Shown here: one piece after another, positions 9,703-19,459 of the stretch
Position numbering within the stretch: the first letter of the stretch is position 1
How the letters are laid out: every line of letters starts with the position of its first letter
Assembly: GCA_020073085.1 (NCBI GenBank)
Contig: JAIQFV010000005.1
Location: 163,297 to 227,296, forward strand
Direction: 5' to 3'
Source of the DNA: Terriglobia bacterium
GTDB taxonomy: Bacteria; Acidobacteriota; Terriglobia; JAIQFV01
Length of the DNA: 64,000 nucleotides
Notes under the pieces: model-generated
Told to the model about the DNA's origin: nothing
The model's database searches: none
What the model saw: only the letters and a program-made list of their open reading frames with translations
Program-made: the position numbers and the translations under genes

Positions 9703-11369
9703 AGCCCGATCACAAAATCCCATTTCGCTTGATTCCCAAGACTCCTCCCTTATTCGTCGATTACCTCGAACAAGGCCCTGCCTCCAGGAGGTTCTTTCCC
9801 GGCCATTTCCGCGATTCCGGTTCCTTTCATCGGGTTTCCGCGGCATTGCGCTTTGACGATTCTCATCGGAAGTCGCTCGTCCAGACACTGATCCGGCAGA
9901 ATGAACGTTGGGGGATGAGCGAAAGAACGCGCCAGAACCTGGAGGCCCTCTCCAGGCCCGGATGCTTTGCGGTTGTCACGGGCCAGCAGGTCGGGCTCCT
10001 GACCGGCCCATGCTTTAATATGTACAAGGCATTGACGACCATCCGGCTCGCCCAGCATTTGGCGGGGCAGGGAATACCCAGCGTTCCCGTCTTCTGGATG
10101 GAGACGACAGATCATGATCTTGAAGAAGTGGATCATGTGGTCCTTCTCGATGGCACATCCCAATCTGTGAGTGACCTCAAGCTGACCTTTGGCCCTCAGA
10201 CTGAGGGGCGGCCCGTCGGGAAACTCGTCCTTGGACCAGGCCTCTCCGAGTTTCGGAACGCGCTGCGAGCTCAATTCCCGGCCAATTCAGGGTTCGTGGA
10301 TCTGGTCATGAACCTGGTGGATCAGTGCTATCATGAAGGGAAGACCCTCAGCGAAGCCTTTGCTTGCATGATGGCACAGCTGGTCGGAGAATACGGCCTG
10401 ATACTGTTCGATCCGATGGATGAAGCCCTGTCAGGACTCTCGCGGCCAATTTTCGAATGGGCATTGCAGCATGGCAATGCCCTTCAAGAACACATGGCGC
10501 AGCGGACCCGAGAGATCACCGAGTACGGCTTTGAGCCTCAAATCAAGCTTGATCCGCAGTCGACCTTCGTTTTTCATACGGAAGGGGGGGCGCGCCGGCT
10601 GTTGCTGCAGAACGGCGATCAGGTGTGGCCGAAAGGGAATGATCACCGAATGACCATTGAGCAGGCGCGTGCGCTTGTCGGAACGGAACCGGAGAAATTC
10701 ACCGCGTCCGTGGCTCTCCGACCTCTGCTTCAGGATCACCTGCTTCCCACCATCGCTTATGTGGGAGGTCCTTCGGAGACGTCCTACTGGGCTCAACTGG
10801 GCGGGTTCTATCAGGTCTGGGGACGGCCGATGCCCGTCCTGGTTCCACGTGCCAGTTTTACCGTGTCGACGGAGAAGTCTCAAAGATTATTGGCCAAGTA
10901 TGGACTGGAGTTCTCATCGGTGTTCCTGGGAGTTGAGAAGCTGACGGCTGAAGTCTTCGAGCGATCGGTGTCCTCCGAAGTCTCACAGCACTTTGAGTCC
11001 TTGCTGACGGGCGTGACCGAGGGGCTTTCCCGGTTGAAGCCGGCGCTTGAAGGGACAGAGGCTACACTCGCCGGCGCGCTGGAGACCGCACACCAGAAAA
11101 TCGAATACCAGATCAACAATCTGAAGGCAAAATACCTGCGCGCGGAAGAACGGCGGAATGAAAAAATAGTACAACACATTGTCGCGCTGGAGAATCTGTT
11201 GTGGCCGCGGAAGAATTTGCAGGAGCGCGAACTGAATGTCTGCTACTTCCTGGCGCGTTATGGGCGGGAGTTTCTGAAGATGATTTTCGAGGCGACCGAG
11301 CCGCTGCCTGACTCGCACGTGCTGCTTCAAATGGACTCCGCCGGCTCCCGTGGGGGCAGGGAGGATTGA
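9696..11369 (+). CDS. bshC: Bacillithiol biosynthesis cysteine-adding enzyme
   Basis: Last step of bacillithiol synthesis: addition of cysteine to glucosaminyl-malate. The 557 residues are close to the usual 540. Family features are the conserved block VVTGQQVGLLTGPCFNMYKA (near 91-110), the HIGH-like region FWMETTDHDLEEVDH, the FYQVWGRPMPVLVPR stretch and a long C-terminal coiled coil (about 440-510). Start is TTG at 9696 or GTG at 9699, both after AGGAGATGAGG. bshB1 and bshA lie downstream, beyond one gene on the other strand. The 242 bases after the stop carry a 14-bp GC palindrome (11475-11488) but no clear T run. Confidence 0.92.
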   Translation: MVKPDHKIPFRLIPKTPPLFVDYLEQGPASRRFFPGHFRDSGSFHRVSAALRFDDSHRKSLVQTLIRQNERWGMSERTRQNLEALSRPGCFAVVTGQQVGLLTGPCFNMYKALTTIRLAQHLAGQGIPSVPVFWMETTDHDLEEVDHVVLLDGTSQSVSDLKLTFGPQTEGRPVGKLVLGPGLSEFRNALRAQFPANSGFVDLVMNLVDQCYHEGKTLSEAFACMMAQLVGEYGLILFDPMDEALSGLSRPIFEWALQHGNALQEHMAQRTREITEYGFEPQIKLDPQSTFVFHTEGGARRLLLQNGDQVWPKGNDHRMTIEQARALVGTEPEKFTASVALRPLLQDHLLPTIAYVGGPSETSYWAQLGGFYQVWGRPMPVLVPRASFTVSTEKSQRLLAKYGLEFSSVFLGVEKLTAEVFERSVSSEVSQHFESLLTGVTEGLSRLKPALEGTEATLAGALETAHQKIEYQINNLKAKYLRAEERRNEKIVQHIVALENLLWPRKNLQERELNVCYFLARYGREFLKMIFEATEPLPDSHVLLQMDSAGSRGGRED

Positions 11370-11611
11370 TCGCCGATCAAAAGAATTTTGCGGGCAAGGG
11401 CAGGGAAAATTTATCATTAGCAGGCCAGGAATACCGGAAGTTAAAGACCTTCAATCGGAACAAAACCTGATGCTCCCGCCGCGGCGGGCTATCCATTGAT
11501 GACCGATCTCCCGGCTTCCTAATAAAATCTGGGCTTGGTTCCGGCTCGTCCGGATTAGGCGAGAGTGCTGGACTGAGGTGCCAAGGCTGCGGAGGCGAAG
11601 GGCGTCCGTCT

Positions 11612-12331
11612 TCATTTGAGGGCCGCTATCCGCCGCCGCCCGTTCTTGGCGAACTCCAGGAAATACTGAGAGGGGAGCATCTCATGACGGTGCACCAAAC
11701 GGAATCCGGTTTGTTCCGCCAATTTGATGACCCGCTCTTCGGACAATCGTTCGTCCCGGGGTGGACCGGGAGGACCGTTCTTCCCGGCACTCCAGTCGAT
11801 GATGGTGAGGCGACCACGATCTTTCAAGGCCATGATCACGTTGGCCAACATGGTCTCCTTATCTTTTACGACGCTGAAGGTGTTCAGGAGGAAGGCGAGA
11901 TCCAGAGATTGGGGAGGGAGTTTCAAGTCCGATTCAGTGCAGAGCACAGGTTTGATGTTCTTGATGGGATAAAACCCGATCTTTTCACTCAGCAGCCGGA
12001 TGGCCTCCTCGCTGATGTCGACGGCGAACACGTGCCCTTGGGGACCCACCGCCTGCGAGAGCCAGCCGGTGAAGTACCCGGCGCCCGCGCCGATGTCGGC
12101 GACCGTATCTCCGGGTTTAAGGTCCAACGCTTCGATGATCTCGACGGGTTTCTGCCATTCATCTCGAGGCGTGTGCTCCGGAAAAATCTGACCTGCCCGC
12201 GGAGGGACCCCGGTCTGTCCCGTGGTCACGAGGCCGAATGTCAGCCAGATGACCAACAGAAGGACCGCTCTCGCGTCCACGCTGGGTAAAACGGAATTGC
12301 GGAGAATTTCACGATTTTGATGGCTTGTCAT
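11612..12331 (-). CDS. Exported class I SAM-dependent methyltransferase
   Basis: A 239-residue protein from the start at 12331, which is preceded by AGAGGAG; the longer reading frame would run into bshB1. It begins with a signal peptide or anchor (hydrophobic segment AVLLLVIWLTFGLVTTG, near 18-34), then a Rossmann methyltransferase domain: motif I DIGAGAGYFTGWL, acidic residue in VFAVDISEEA, and LKDRGRLTIIDW as the post-II strand. Signal-peptide methyltransferases of this kind are seen in several soil bacteria; their substrates are unknown. It is divergent from bshB1 and convergent with bshC. A role in bacillithiol methylation is conceivable from location but is argued against by predicted export. 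Confidence 0.8.
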   Translation of the reverse strand: MTSHQNREILRNSVLPSVDARAVLLLVIWLTFGLVTTGQTGVPPRAGQIFPEHTPRDEWQKPVEIIEALDLKPGDTVADIGAGAGYFTGWLSQAVGPQGHVFAVDISEEAIRLLSEKIGFYPIKNIKPVLCTESDLKLPPQSLDLAFLLNTFSVVKDKETMLANVIMALKDRGRLTIIDWSAGKNGPPGPPRDERLSEERVIKLAEQTGFRLVHRHEMLPSQYFLEFAKNGRRRIAALK

Positions 12332-12510
12332 CACGCACGCTCCTCTGAGGTCTGTCCTTTTGCGTGGTTGGCTCTCGCAGCTCGAACCCGCTCCTCCAAT
12401 ACAAAGGACGTAAAGAAGCGTTCCCGCGCCACTCGGTTTTTTGATGATTTTTAACTCAAGTTGCATAATTTTACAAACGAAATCACGCGCTGATCCTATG
12501 ATGAGGCCCG

Positions 12511-13257
12511 GTGAACATGACACTGAATCTTGATCTTCTCGCATTTGGAGCTCATCCCGATGATGTTGAACTAGTGGCCGGCGGGACGCTGTTGAAGATG
12601 GCCCAGAGCGGGTACAAGACGGGCATTGTCGACATGACTCGGGGGGAACGAGGAACCCGCGGTTCCCCGGAGATTCGTGCTCGGGAGGCCCTGGCGTCGG
12701 CGAGAATCCTCAAGTTGAGCGTGCGTGAGAATCTCTCGATGGAGGATGCTCACGTGACGGTGGGCACGGGTTCCCGGCTCAAGGTCATCGACGCGTTGCG
12801 GAGATTCCGGCCCCGGATTGTGATCACGCACTACTGGGAGGACCCCCATCCCGATCATCGCGCCACCAGCGAGATCGTGACGGATGCCTGCTTCTTAGCC
12901 GGATTGATGAAAATCGATACCGGGCAACCGCGATTCCGGCCCCAAAAGATCTTGTATTTCATGCTGCCGGATCATGTCCTGCCCACCGTGGTGGTGGATG
13001 TCACAGACCAATTTGAAGCACGCATGCGCGCGTGCCGGGCCTACCGTTCTCAGATCTACAATCCGCAGTCCAAGGAACTGGAAACGCGCCTTTCGACCCC
13101 CGACTTCCTCGACCGCCTCGAAGCGGACCATCGCTACTACGGGAACCTGATTCAGACAAAGTACGGAGAGGCCTTCTATTCCAAGGAAGTTCTGCGGATC
13201 GATGATCCAGTCGCGTTTTTTAAAGGCCCGGTCCAGAAGAAAGGCAGGCGGAGATGA
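12511..13257 (+). CDS. bshB1: Bacillithiol biosynthesis deacetylase BshB1
   Basis: Zinc-dependent deacetylase that removes acetate from GlcNAc-malate, the second step of bacillithiol synthesis. The 248 residues match the PIG-L/LmbE family. Zinc ligands are in AHPDDVE near the N-terminus and in HPDHRATSEI; the aspartate of AHPDD is the likely general base. The RGTRGSPEIRAREA block and the C-terminal YRSQIYN segment favour BshB1 over other LmbE proteins. Start is GTG 12511 or ATG 12517. The stop overlaps the bshA ATG by 4 bases, so the two are translationally coupled. Confidence 0.92.
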   Translation: MNMTLNLDLLAFGAHPDDVELVAGGTLLKMAQSGYKTGIVDMTRGERGTRGSPEIRAREALASARILKLSVRENLSMEDAHVTVGTGSRLKVIDALRRFRPRIVITHYWEDPHPDHRATSEIVTDACFLAGLMKIDTGQPRFRPQKILYFMLPDHVLPTVVVDVTDQFEARMRACRAYRSQIYNPQSKELETRLSTPDFLDRLEADHRYYGNLIQTKYGEAFYSKEVLRIDDPVAFFKGPVQKKGRRR

Positions 13258-14381
13258 AAATTGGAATTACCTGTTATCCCACCTATGGCGGCAGCGGGGT
13301 GGTGGCCACCGAACTGGGAAAAGAGCTGGCGTATCGGGGCCATGAGGTTCATTTTGTGAGTTACGCGCTGCCGTTTCGCCTGAATCTGTCCAGCCCCCGG
13401 ATCTTCTTTCATGAAGTGGAAGTTTCCGCCTATCCCCTGTTTGAGTACCGCCCGTATACCCTGGCGCTGGCCAGCCAGATGCTTCAAGTGACCTTGGACG
13501 AGAATCTCGACTTGCTGCACGTGCACTACGCGATTCCTCACAGCGTCAGTGCTTACCTGGCGAAGCAGATGATCGCCCCCCGGAAGTTGCCCGTAATTAC
13601 GACGCTGCACGGGACTGATATTTCACTGGTGGGAGTCGACCGCTCCTATCTGGCCATTACCCGATTCTCCATAGAACAGAGCGACGGGGTCACCTCGATT
13701 TCGGAGCACTTGCGGGAACGGACCTACAAGGAATTTGGCGTCGAACATTCCATCGAGATGATTCCAAATTTTGTGAATTGTTCCGAGTTTACAAAGAAAT
13801 GTGCGTGCGAGCTGCGGAGAAGGTTTGCTCCGGATGATGAAAAGTTGCTCATCCACATCTCCAACTTTCGGCCGGTCAAGCGGATCACGGATGTCGTGGA
13901 AATCTTCGACCGGGTTCAGAAGGAGATCCCGGCGCATCTGCTCATGGTGGGGGATGGGCCCGAGCGGGCGGAAGCGGAATACCTGGCGGGAATGAAGAAA
14001 TTGCGCGACCGGGTCCACTTTGTGGGCAAGCAGGAGGCCATCAACGAATACATGGGTCTCGCCGATCTATTGTTATTGCCGAGCGACAACGAAAGTTTTG
14101 GGCTGGTGGCCCTGGAGGCCATGGCGTGCGAGGTCCCGGTGATTGCGTCCAAGGTGGGAGGCCTGCTGGAGGTTGTCCGGGACGGTGTCGACGGGTTTCT
14201 CATCCCGCCGCGGGAGATTGATATGATGGCCCGTCGCGCCATTGAAATCCTCTCTGATCCCGCCTTGGCGGAGCGCCTTGGCAAGCAGGGGCGGGAGCGC
14301 GCTGAAGGCAATTTTTGCACGAGCATAGTGATCCCGCGATATGTGTCATTTTATGAGCGGGTCATCGCGGAGGTTAAATAG
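13254..14381 (+). CDS. bshA: N-acetyl-alpha-D-glucosaminyl L-malate synthase
   Basis: GT4 glycosyltransferase that transfers GlcNAc from UDP-GlcNAc to L-malate, the first committed step to bacillithiol. The 375 residues match BshA length. Diagnostic stretches: KIGITCYPTYGGSGVVATEL at the N-terminus, TTLHGTDIS (near 120), NFVNCSEF, and the retaining GT4 signature ESFGLVALEAMACEVPVIAS. It follows bshB1 with a 4-base overlap. With bshC, the complete pathway is present. The thiol would serve as cytosolic redox buffer and in detoxification. Confidence 0.95.
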   Translation: MKIGITCYPTYGGSGVVATELGKELAYRGHEVHFVSYALPFRLNLSSPRIFFHEVEVSAYPLFEYRPYTLALASQMLQVTLDENLDLLHVHYAIPHSVSAYLAKQMIAPRKLPVITTLHGTDISLVGVDRSYLAITRFSIEQSDGVTSISEHLRERTYKEFGVEHSIEMIPNFVNCSEFTKKCACELRRRFAPDDEKLLIHISNFRPVKRITDVVEIFDRVQKEIPAHLLMVGDGPERAEAEYLAGMKKLRDRVHFVGKQEAINEYMGLADLLLLPSDNESFGLVALEAMACEVPVIASKVGGLLEVVRDGVDGFLIPPREIDMMARRAIEILSDPALAERLGKQGRERAEGNFCTSIVIPRYVSFYERVIAEVK

Positions 14382-14576
14382 GAAGCTCGAACGGAGCCGC
14401 GTTCATTCCTGTCCCCTTCACGGAAAGCGGGGGCCAGGTGGCTCCCCCTTCACTCCTCCTCCTACCCGCGGGCGCCATGGAATTTCCTCTTTGCTAGACG
14501 CAGATTCATGAATCGTGGGTCCTTGCTGTGATTCGTCAGGGCAATGTCCGGCCCCTTTTTGATTGGATTTTCCATC

Positions 14577-15059
14577 ATGCCGTATCTGGTCGATGGGTAT
14601 AATTTATCACGAAGATCAGGGCAGTTTAAGCAGCCGTCTTCTCGGGAGACTGACGCTGTAGTGCGGTATCTCAACCGTTTTGCCAGGCTGAAACGGACCA
14701 AGGTGACTGTGGTGTTCGACGGGTTTCCTCACGACGGGGATCGATCTCACGCCCTCTCTTCCACCTTTGATGCCATCAAGATTATTTACGCCGGGGCGGA
14801 TTCAGATGCTGACGGAAGGATTCGAAAGCTGGTCGCTTCTCTAAAGAACCGGGCGGGCTGGATCGTAGTCTCAAGTGATCGCGCGGTGTATGGATACGCC
14901 CGCGCCAGCGGCGTGCGGGCCATGCGCTCTGAGGAGTTTCTTCAATCAGCCAACGCGCTCTTGTCTCAGCAGGGCAAAGATGAGGTGGAATCCACGGGCG
15001 GGGAAGTGGAATACTGGCTGAAGATTTTTGGAGAACCCAAGAAAGGGACCTCTTCGTAG
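14577..15059 (+). CDS. NYN-domain (YacP-like) putative ribonuclease
   Basis: A 160-residue protein from the ATG at 14577; the in-frame 14544 start is less likely because family members begin with a short run like MPYLVDGYNL. The NYN/PIN-like fold is indicated by the acidic residues in LVDGYN, VTVVFDG and the DSDADGRIRKLV and VVSSDRAVYG blocks, which together form the metal-binding site of YacP/Rae1-type endoribonucleases. Cytoplasmic; RNA cleavage is the family role and the target is unknown. It is convergent with the alkyltransferase-like gene, with only 8 bases between their stops and no visible terminator. Confidence 0.82.
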   Translation: MPYLVDGYNLSRRSGQFKQPSSRETDAVVRYLNRFARLKRTKVTVVFDGFPHDGDRSHALSSTFDAIKIIYAGADSDADGRIRKLVASLKNRAGWIVVSSDRAVYGYARASGVRAMRSEEFLQSANALLSQQGKDEVESTGGEVEYWLKIFGEPKKGTSS

Positions 15060-15067
15060 GCATCCGC

Positions 15068-15409
15068 TTAACGGGACGAGCGGGGGGAGACTTTGCGGAG
15101 CCCTCGCTCCCATTGGGAACGGCTCATCACGATGCGGTTCCCGCGGAATTCGACTCCTTCCTGTTGTAATAATCTCTTCTGGATTTGAAAGTATTGAACC
15201 GCCTTGCTGATCACCAGGCGGCCGCCGGCACCCACGACACGATGCCACGGAACCGGTCGAGCCGATGATGAAGCGCTCATGGCCCATCCCACCATGCGTG
15301 CTGCATGAGGCTTTCCGGCCAGGCGCGCTACCTGCCCATAGGTGGCTACCTTTCCGCGCGGTATAAGGCGAACCACCCGATACACCTTCTCAAAGAAGCT
15401 CTCCATCAA
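15068..15409 (-). CDS. Alkyltransferase-like (ATL) DNA repair protein
   Basis: A 113-residue homologue of the DNA-binding domain of O6-alkylguanine-DNA alkyltransferase. The reactive cysteine of PCHR is replaced by tryptophan (PWHRVVG), the hallmark of ATL proteins, which bind alkylated guanine and hand it to nucleotide excision repair instead of removing the alkyl group. The helix-turn-helix stretch RGKVATYGQVARLAG with the arginine finger region AARMVGWAM is intact. Start is at 15409 or the second methionine at 15406. The gene is 40 bases from trmL on the same strand. Confidence 0.88.
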   Translation of the reverse strand: MMESFFEKVYRVVRLIPRGKVATYGQVARLAGKPHAARMVGWAMSASSSARPVPWHRVVGAGGRLVISKAVQYFQIQKRLLQQEGVEFRGNRIVMSRSQWERGLRKVSPRSSR

Positions 15410-15449
15410 TCTCCTCTGTGCGAGTCCCGGGGCTGTCCGCCGCTCACCG

Positions 15450-15899
15450 TTAAAATCCTTTTACCTGACGCAGGGCCTCGTAAAGAATAATCGCCACGGC
15501 ATTGGACAAGTTCAGACTTCGAGTGTCGTTCCACATGGGGATAGTGAGTCCCATCTGCGGGTGCGAGAAGATAAAGGGTTCCGGCAAGCCGTGTGTTTCG
15601 TTTCCAAAAATCAGGTAGTCACCTTCTTGAAAGCGAGCCTGCGTATAAAAGGTCGTGGCCTTGGTGCTGGCAAACCAGCACCGATCCGCTTGATGGTCTT
15701 TCCAGAACGACTCAAACGAATCATGGAATACAGGGCGCACCTTGTCCCAGTAGTCCAAGCCGGCGCGCCTCAAATAGTAATTGGTGGTCTCAAAGCCCAG
15801 GGGTTTGACCAGATGAAGTTCACTCTGCGTGATGGCGCACAAACGGGCGATGTTTCCGGTGTTCTGGGGAATCTGCGGCTCAACGAGGACGATGTGCAC
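15450..15899 (-). CDS. trmL: tRNA (cytidine/uridine-34-2'-O)-methyltransferase
   Basis: SPOUT-class enzyme that 2'-O-methylates the wobble base of tRNA-Leu species. Length 149 against about 155 for TrmL. Conserved blocks: VLVEPQIPQNTGNIARLCA at the N-terminus (IPxNTGNxxR motif), LIFGNETHGLP (SAM-binding knot) and the final knot strand SLNLSNAVAIILYEALR. The organism's tRNA genes are not in the window. The opposite-strand reading frame at 15342-15905 is its shadow. Confidence 0.9.
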   Translation of the reverse strand: MHIVLVEPQIPQNTGNIARLCAITQSELHLVKPLGFETTNYYLRRAGLDYWDKVRPVFHDSFESFWKDHQADRCWFASTKATTFYTQARFQEGDYLIFGNETHGLPEPFIFSHPQMGLTIPMWNDTRSLNLSNAVAIILYEALRQVKGF

Positions 15900-16597
15900 C
15901 CATAGATTCTATGGGAAGGATTCAAGCGATTCAAGAACCCGAAACAATTTTGTAACAATTCGACGTTAGTTTCGTCCCTTGTTGTGTATTGATACAACCG
16001 GGTTGTGATTCGAACATTTCAGACAGCCAGCGCTCAGGATGAAACACATTCTGGAGTTCGAACGATTTCAGGTTGGATACGACCATTGATCGTGAGCTTG
16101 GGTTGCCATACCAACAAGAATTAGGGCAAGACGAAAATTCATCTCCATTGAGGTGGCTTTGAATTCCGTTATTTTTTTCCGTCTTACGTAAGGAAGAGTT
16201 TTGAAGAATGGTGACTCAGAATGGATAAAGTGTTGTCAAGTGATTTTTTCTGCCCCTCACAGAGGCTCGAGGCGATGTTCCAAAACATTACAAATAGGGC
16301 TTGCTCTGAGGGAAGGAACGAAAGTATACTATTTCACAAGCTGGGCGGGAGGCTCTGCTCGGTGGCAACTCTCTCTCCGTTTGCCGGGCTTTATGGTGCG
16401 GAATTCAACAGAGAGAACCCAATCCATGCCAAGTGAAGGATATAGGTCAGACAACGTTTCAAGGGAGTACACGCTGAAGCTGGTGTGAAATCGCTTCATC
16501 GACCTCCGACGAACTCGCTCTCAGATCCGTTGTATACTTCGGCCTAAATCCGAAAACTGCAATTCGATAAAAAGAGGGTTCCACATGGAGGGTAGCC
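15900..16597. other. Intergenic region upstream of sensor kinase
   Basis: Nearly 700 bases between divergent trmL and the kinase gene. No convincing coding region: short frames at 16201-16488 lack family features and ribosome sites. The stretch is richer in A and T than its neighbours. It carries one promoter-like pair (16301-16330) and presumably the trmL promoter. Confidence 0.6.
16301..16330 (+). promoter_or_regulatory. Possible sigma-70 promoter upstream of sensor kinase
   Basis: TTGCTC (16301-16306), an 18-base spacer and TATACT (16325-16330), 4/6 and 5/6 matches. It would give a leader of about 260 bases. Weak evidence. Confidence 0.3.
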
Positions 16598-19459
16598 ATG
16601 AAGAAACAGACCCTTAACCTCAAGCTTATCCTCACGTTCACGGTTCTGACCATCATCCTCACGTGGCTGGTTATTCTCACTTGGGAGCAATGGCTCCGTC
16701 TACCCTTTTACACCTGGGTTGAAGCTCACTATACCGGCACAGATCGGCAATATCGAATTGAGCAGCGCACCGAGCATTTCTTCATCTCCACCGCTGTCGA
16801 TGTCATCGTGGTTACCCTGTTGCTCCGCCTCGTCAACCGCCAGCAACGCAAATTGCAGGCCAGTGAGGTCCGGTACCGGACCTTGTTTGAGCATGCCAAT
16901 GATGGCATCGGGGTAGTGACTGCGACCGATCACCGGCTCGTGGAAGTCAACAACCGGTTTGGTGAGATCCTGGGATATCAGCCTCAGGCACTTCTTGGCA
17001 AAGACATTCGGGGTCTGGTGCGGGGAAACGGGGACCGGGCGGCCTCCGATGCGTTTATTGCGCTGTTGGACCGGATCGATTCGGGCGAGGGCGAGCTCAC
17101 CATGCAGAAAGCGGGGGGGGAGACCCTGCCGGTCATGGTGTCGTTTAGCAAGCCGTCGATGGAAGAAGAGAAGCTCGTGGTTCTCATCATCCGCGACCTC
17201 TCCGAGCGCAAGCGGGCGGAGGCGAAGTTCTCCGGACTGCTCGAATCCTCTCCGGACGGGATCGTGATTTCCCGAAATGACGGAAAGATTGTTCTTATCA
17301 ACGCTCAAACGGAGAAGATGTTCGGCTATCGCAAAGACGAGTTGTTCGACCAGCCTGTGGAGATCCTCATGCCGGAGCAATTCCGTTACCCGCATATGGA
17401 ACACCGGGCAGGTTACCTCTCGGCGCCCCGTATCCGCCCCATGGGTTCGGGGCTGATTCTTTCCGCCCGACGGAAGGACGGGAGCGAGTTTCCGGTCGAG
17501 ATTAACCTCACGCCCATGTTCACCGAAGATGGGCTCCTCGTCATCAGCGACATCCAGGATATCACCGAGACCAAGCGGGCGAAGGAAGCGCTGAGCAAAC
17601 TCTCCAGTGCCGTGGAGCAGACCGCCGATACCGTCGCCATTACCAATAAGGAAGGGGTCATCGAGTACATCAACCCGGCCTTTGAGAAGTTGACCGGCTA
17701 CACCATGCCGGAGGTGGTGGGCAAGACGTTCCGGATCCTCAAGTCGGGGAAGCATGAGCAGGAGTTTTATCGGAATCTTTGGGTGACGATCCTCTCGGGT
17801 CAGCCCTTCCGTGGTGTTTTGATCAATCAGAAAAGGAACGGGGAACTTTATTACGAAGAAAAGACGATCACGCCGTTGAAAGATGGCAAGGGGAATACGA
17901 CGCACTTTGTTTCCACCGGGAAAGACATTACGGAGCGGAAGCAGGCCGAAGAATCGCTGCGGGATTCAGAGAAGCGCTACCGTTTGATGTTCAAGAGCAA
18001 TCCGCTTCCCATGTGGGTCTACGACCTGGAGACCTTTGCCTTCCTGGACGTGAACGAAGCAGCGGTCCGTCACTACGGATATTCGCGCGATGAATTCCTC
18101 AACATGACCATCAAGGACATCCTCCCGTCCAATGGGGCTCCGGTGGTCCTGGACGGGGGTTCCGCCCTCCGCGAGGGACGTGAAATCGCGCCCGTCTGGC
18201 GTCACCGAAAGAACGAGGGAACCGTCATCTACGTGGAAATCAGCTCGCACACGCTGACCTTCGCGGGCAGGCCGGCGGAGATTGTACTCGCCAACGATGT
18301 GACCGAGCGAATGAAGGCGGAAGAGGCCGTGCGGGAGAGTGAAGAGCGCTATCGCATGCTGTTCACCAGTGCCAACGATGGAGTGTTTGTCAATACGCTG
18401 ACCCCGGACGGCCGGATGGACCGGTTCATCGAGGTCAACGATGTCGCCTGCCAGAGCCTCGGGTACACGAGAGAGGAACTTCTGAAACGGACGCCAACCG
18501 ACATCTATCCGGATGAGTTCCGCGGAGTCGTCCAATCCTTAATGCAGAGAATCCTGTCGGAGAAACACCTCCTTTTCGAGAGTGTGCAGGTGGCTGCGGG
18601 GGGCAGGAGATTCCCCGTTGAAATCAATCTCCATTTGTTTGACTATCGCGGGCAACCCCTCATTCTGTCGATCGTGCGCGATATCACGGAGCGGAAGCAG
18701 CTCGAGGCGGAAAAAGAAGAAATGCAGCGCCAACTGTTCCAGTCCTCCAAATTAGCTTCCATCGGAGAACTCTCGGCCGGGGTAGCGCATGAGATCGGGA
18801 ATCCGCTGAATTCCATCATCAACTTCGGCCAGTTGCTCAAGGATGCCGGCCTGGCGAGGAGCGAAATTGAGCGGCAGGTCATCGATGGGGTCATTGATGA
18901 GGGGGGGCGCATCGCCAAGATTGTCCGGGACCTGCTGGCCTTCGCACGGCGCGATTCACAGGAGGTGGCCCGGGTCAATATCTCTGAGACCATTAAGAAC
19001 TCCATGTCGTTGTTCGGCCGCCAATTGGATACGGATGGAATTTCCGTGGAAATCGATGTGGGGGAAGATATCCCGCCGGTCATGGCGAGCGGGTCTTTGC
19101 TCCGCCAGGTCATTGTCAACATGATCACCAATGCCCGCCATGCCTTAAGGGCGAAATCTACCGATAACAAGGTGTTTCGCATCACCGCTCAGGCGTTGGA
19201 GCGGGGAGACGGCACGGTCGTTCGCATCGAGTTCTTCGACAACGGAGTCGGAATCCCCCGGCAGAACCTCGACAAGGTGTTCGATCCGTTCTTCACCACG
19301 CGGCGCGACAGCGGGGGGACCGGACTGGGGTTGAGCCTGAGTTTCGGCATTATCCGCACCTATGGCGGGACGATCACCGTGGAGAGCGAAGAAGGGGCTT
19401 TTACGCGGTTCAGGGTCGAGCTTCCTGCTGCCACATCGAGGGAGGAGGAATATGCCTAG
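16598..19459 (+). CDS. Membrane multi-PAS sensor histidine kinase
   Basis: 953 residues. Two transmembrane helices (about 9-29 and 61-79) enclose a short periplasmic loop, so sensing is probably mostly cytoplasmic through five successive PAS domains starting near residues 90, 212, 335, 455 and 580; each begins with the usual RY/ESSPDG/ANDG type of motif and ends in a D-[IL]-[ST]-E-R linker. The kinase core follows: phosphoacceptor H731 in the H box AHEIGNPLNS, N box MITNARHAL, G1 DNGVGIP and G2 GGTGLGLSLSFGI. The gene ends 8 bases inside the next gene, a REC-PAS-kinase hybrid, so it belongs to one operon with it and with the NtrC-type regulator. No haem- or flavin-specific residues could be assigned to the PAS domains. 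Confidence 0.93.
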   Translation: MKKQTLNLKLILTFTVLTIILTWLVILTWEQWLRLPFYTWVEAHYTGTDRQYRIEQRTEHFFISTAVDVIVVTLLLRLVNRQQRKLQASEVRYRTLFEHANDGIGVVTATDHRLVEVNNRFGEILGYQPQALLGKDIRGLVRGNGDRAASDAFIALLDRIDSGEGELTMQKAGGETLPVMVSFSKPSMEEEKLVVLIIRDLSERKRAEAKFSGLLESSPDGIVISRNDGKIVLINAQTEKMFGYRKDELFDQPVEILMPEQFRYPHMEHRAGYLSAPRIRPMGSGLILSARRKDGSEFPVEINLTPMFTEDGLLVISDIQDITETKRAKEALSKLSSAVEQTADTVAITNKEGVIEYINPAFEKLTGYTMPEVVGKTFRILKSGKHEQEFYRNLWVTILSGQPFRGVLINQKRNGELYYEEKTITPLKDGKGNTTHFVSTGKDITERKQAEESLRDSEKRYRLMFKSNPLPMWVYDLETFAFLDVNEAAVRHYGYSRDEFLNMTIKDILPSNGAPVVLDGGSALREGREIAPVWRHRKNEGTVIYVEISSHTLTFAGRPAEIVLANDVTERMKAEEAVRESEERYRMLFTSANDGVFVNTLTPDGRMDRFIEVNDVACQSLGYTREELLKRTPTDIYPDEFRGVVQSLMQRILSEKHLLFESVQVAAGGRRFPVEINLHLFDYRGQPLILSIVRDITERKQLEAEKEEMQRQLFQSSKLASIGELSAGVAHEIGNPLNSIINFGQLLKDAGLARSEIERQVIDGVIDEGGRIAKIVRDLLAFARRDSQEVARVNISETIKNSMSLFGRQLDTDGISVEIDVGEDIPPVMASGSLLRQVIVNMITNARHALRAKSTDNKVFRITAQALERGDGTVVRIEFFDNGVGIPRQNLDKVFDPFFTTRRDSGGTGLGLSLSFGIIRTYGGTITVESEEGAFTRFRVELPAATSREEEYA

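Noticed and set aside
16201..16488. Short frames upstream of the sensor kinase
   Set aside because: Two overlapping frames of similar length, no start signal, composition unlike the genes; treated as non-coding.
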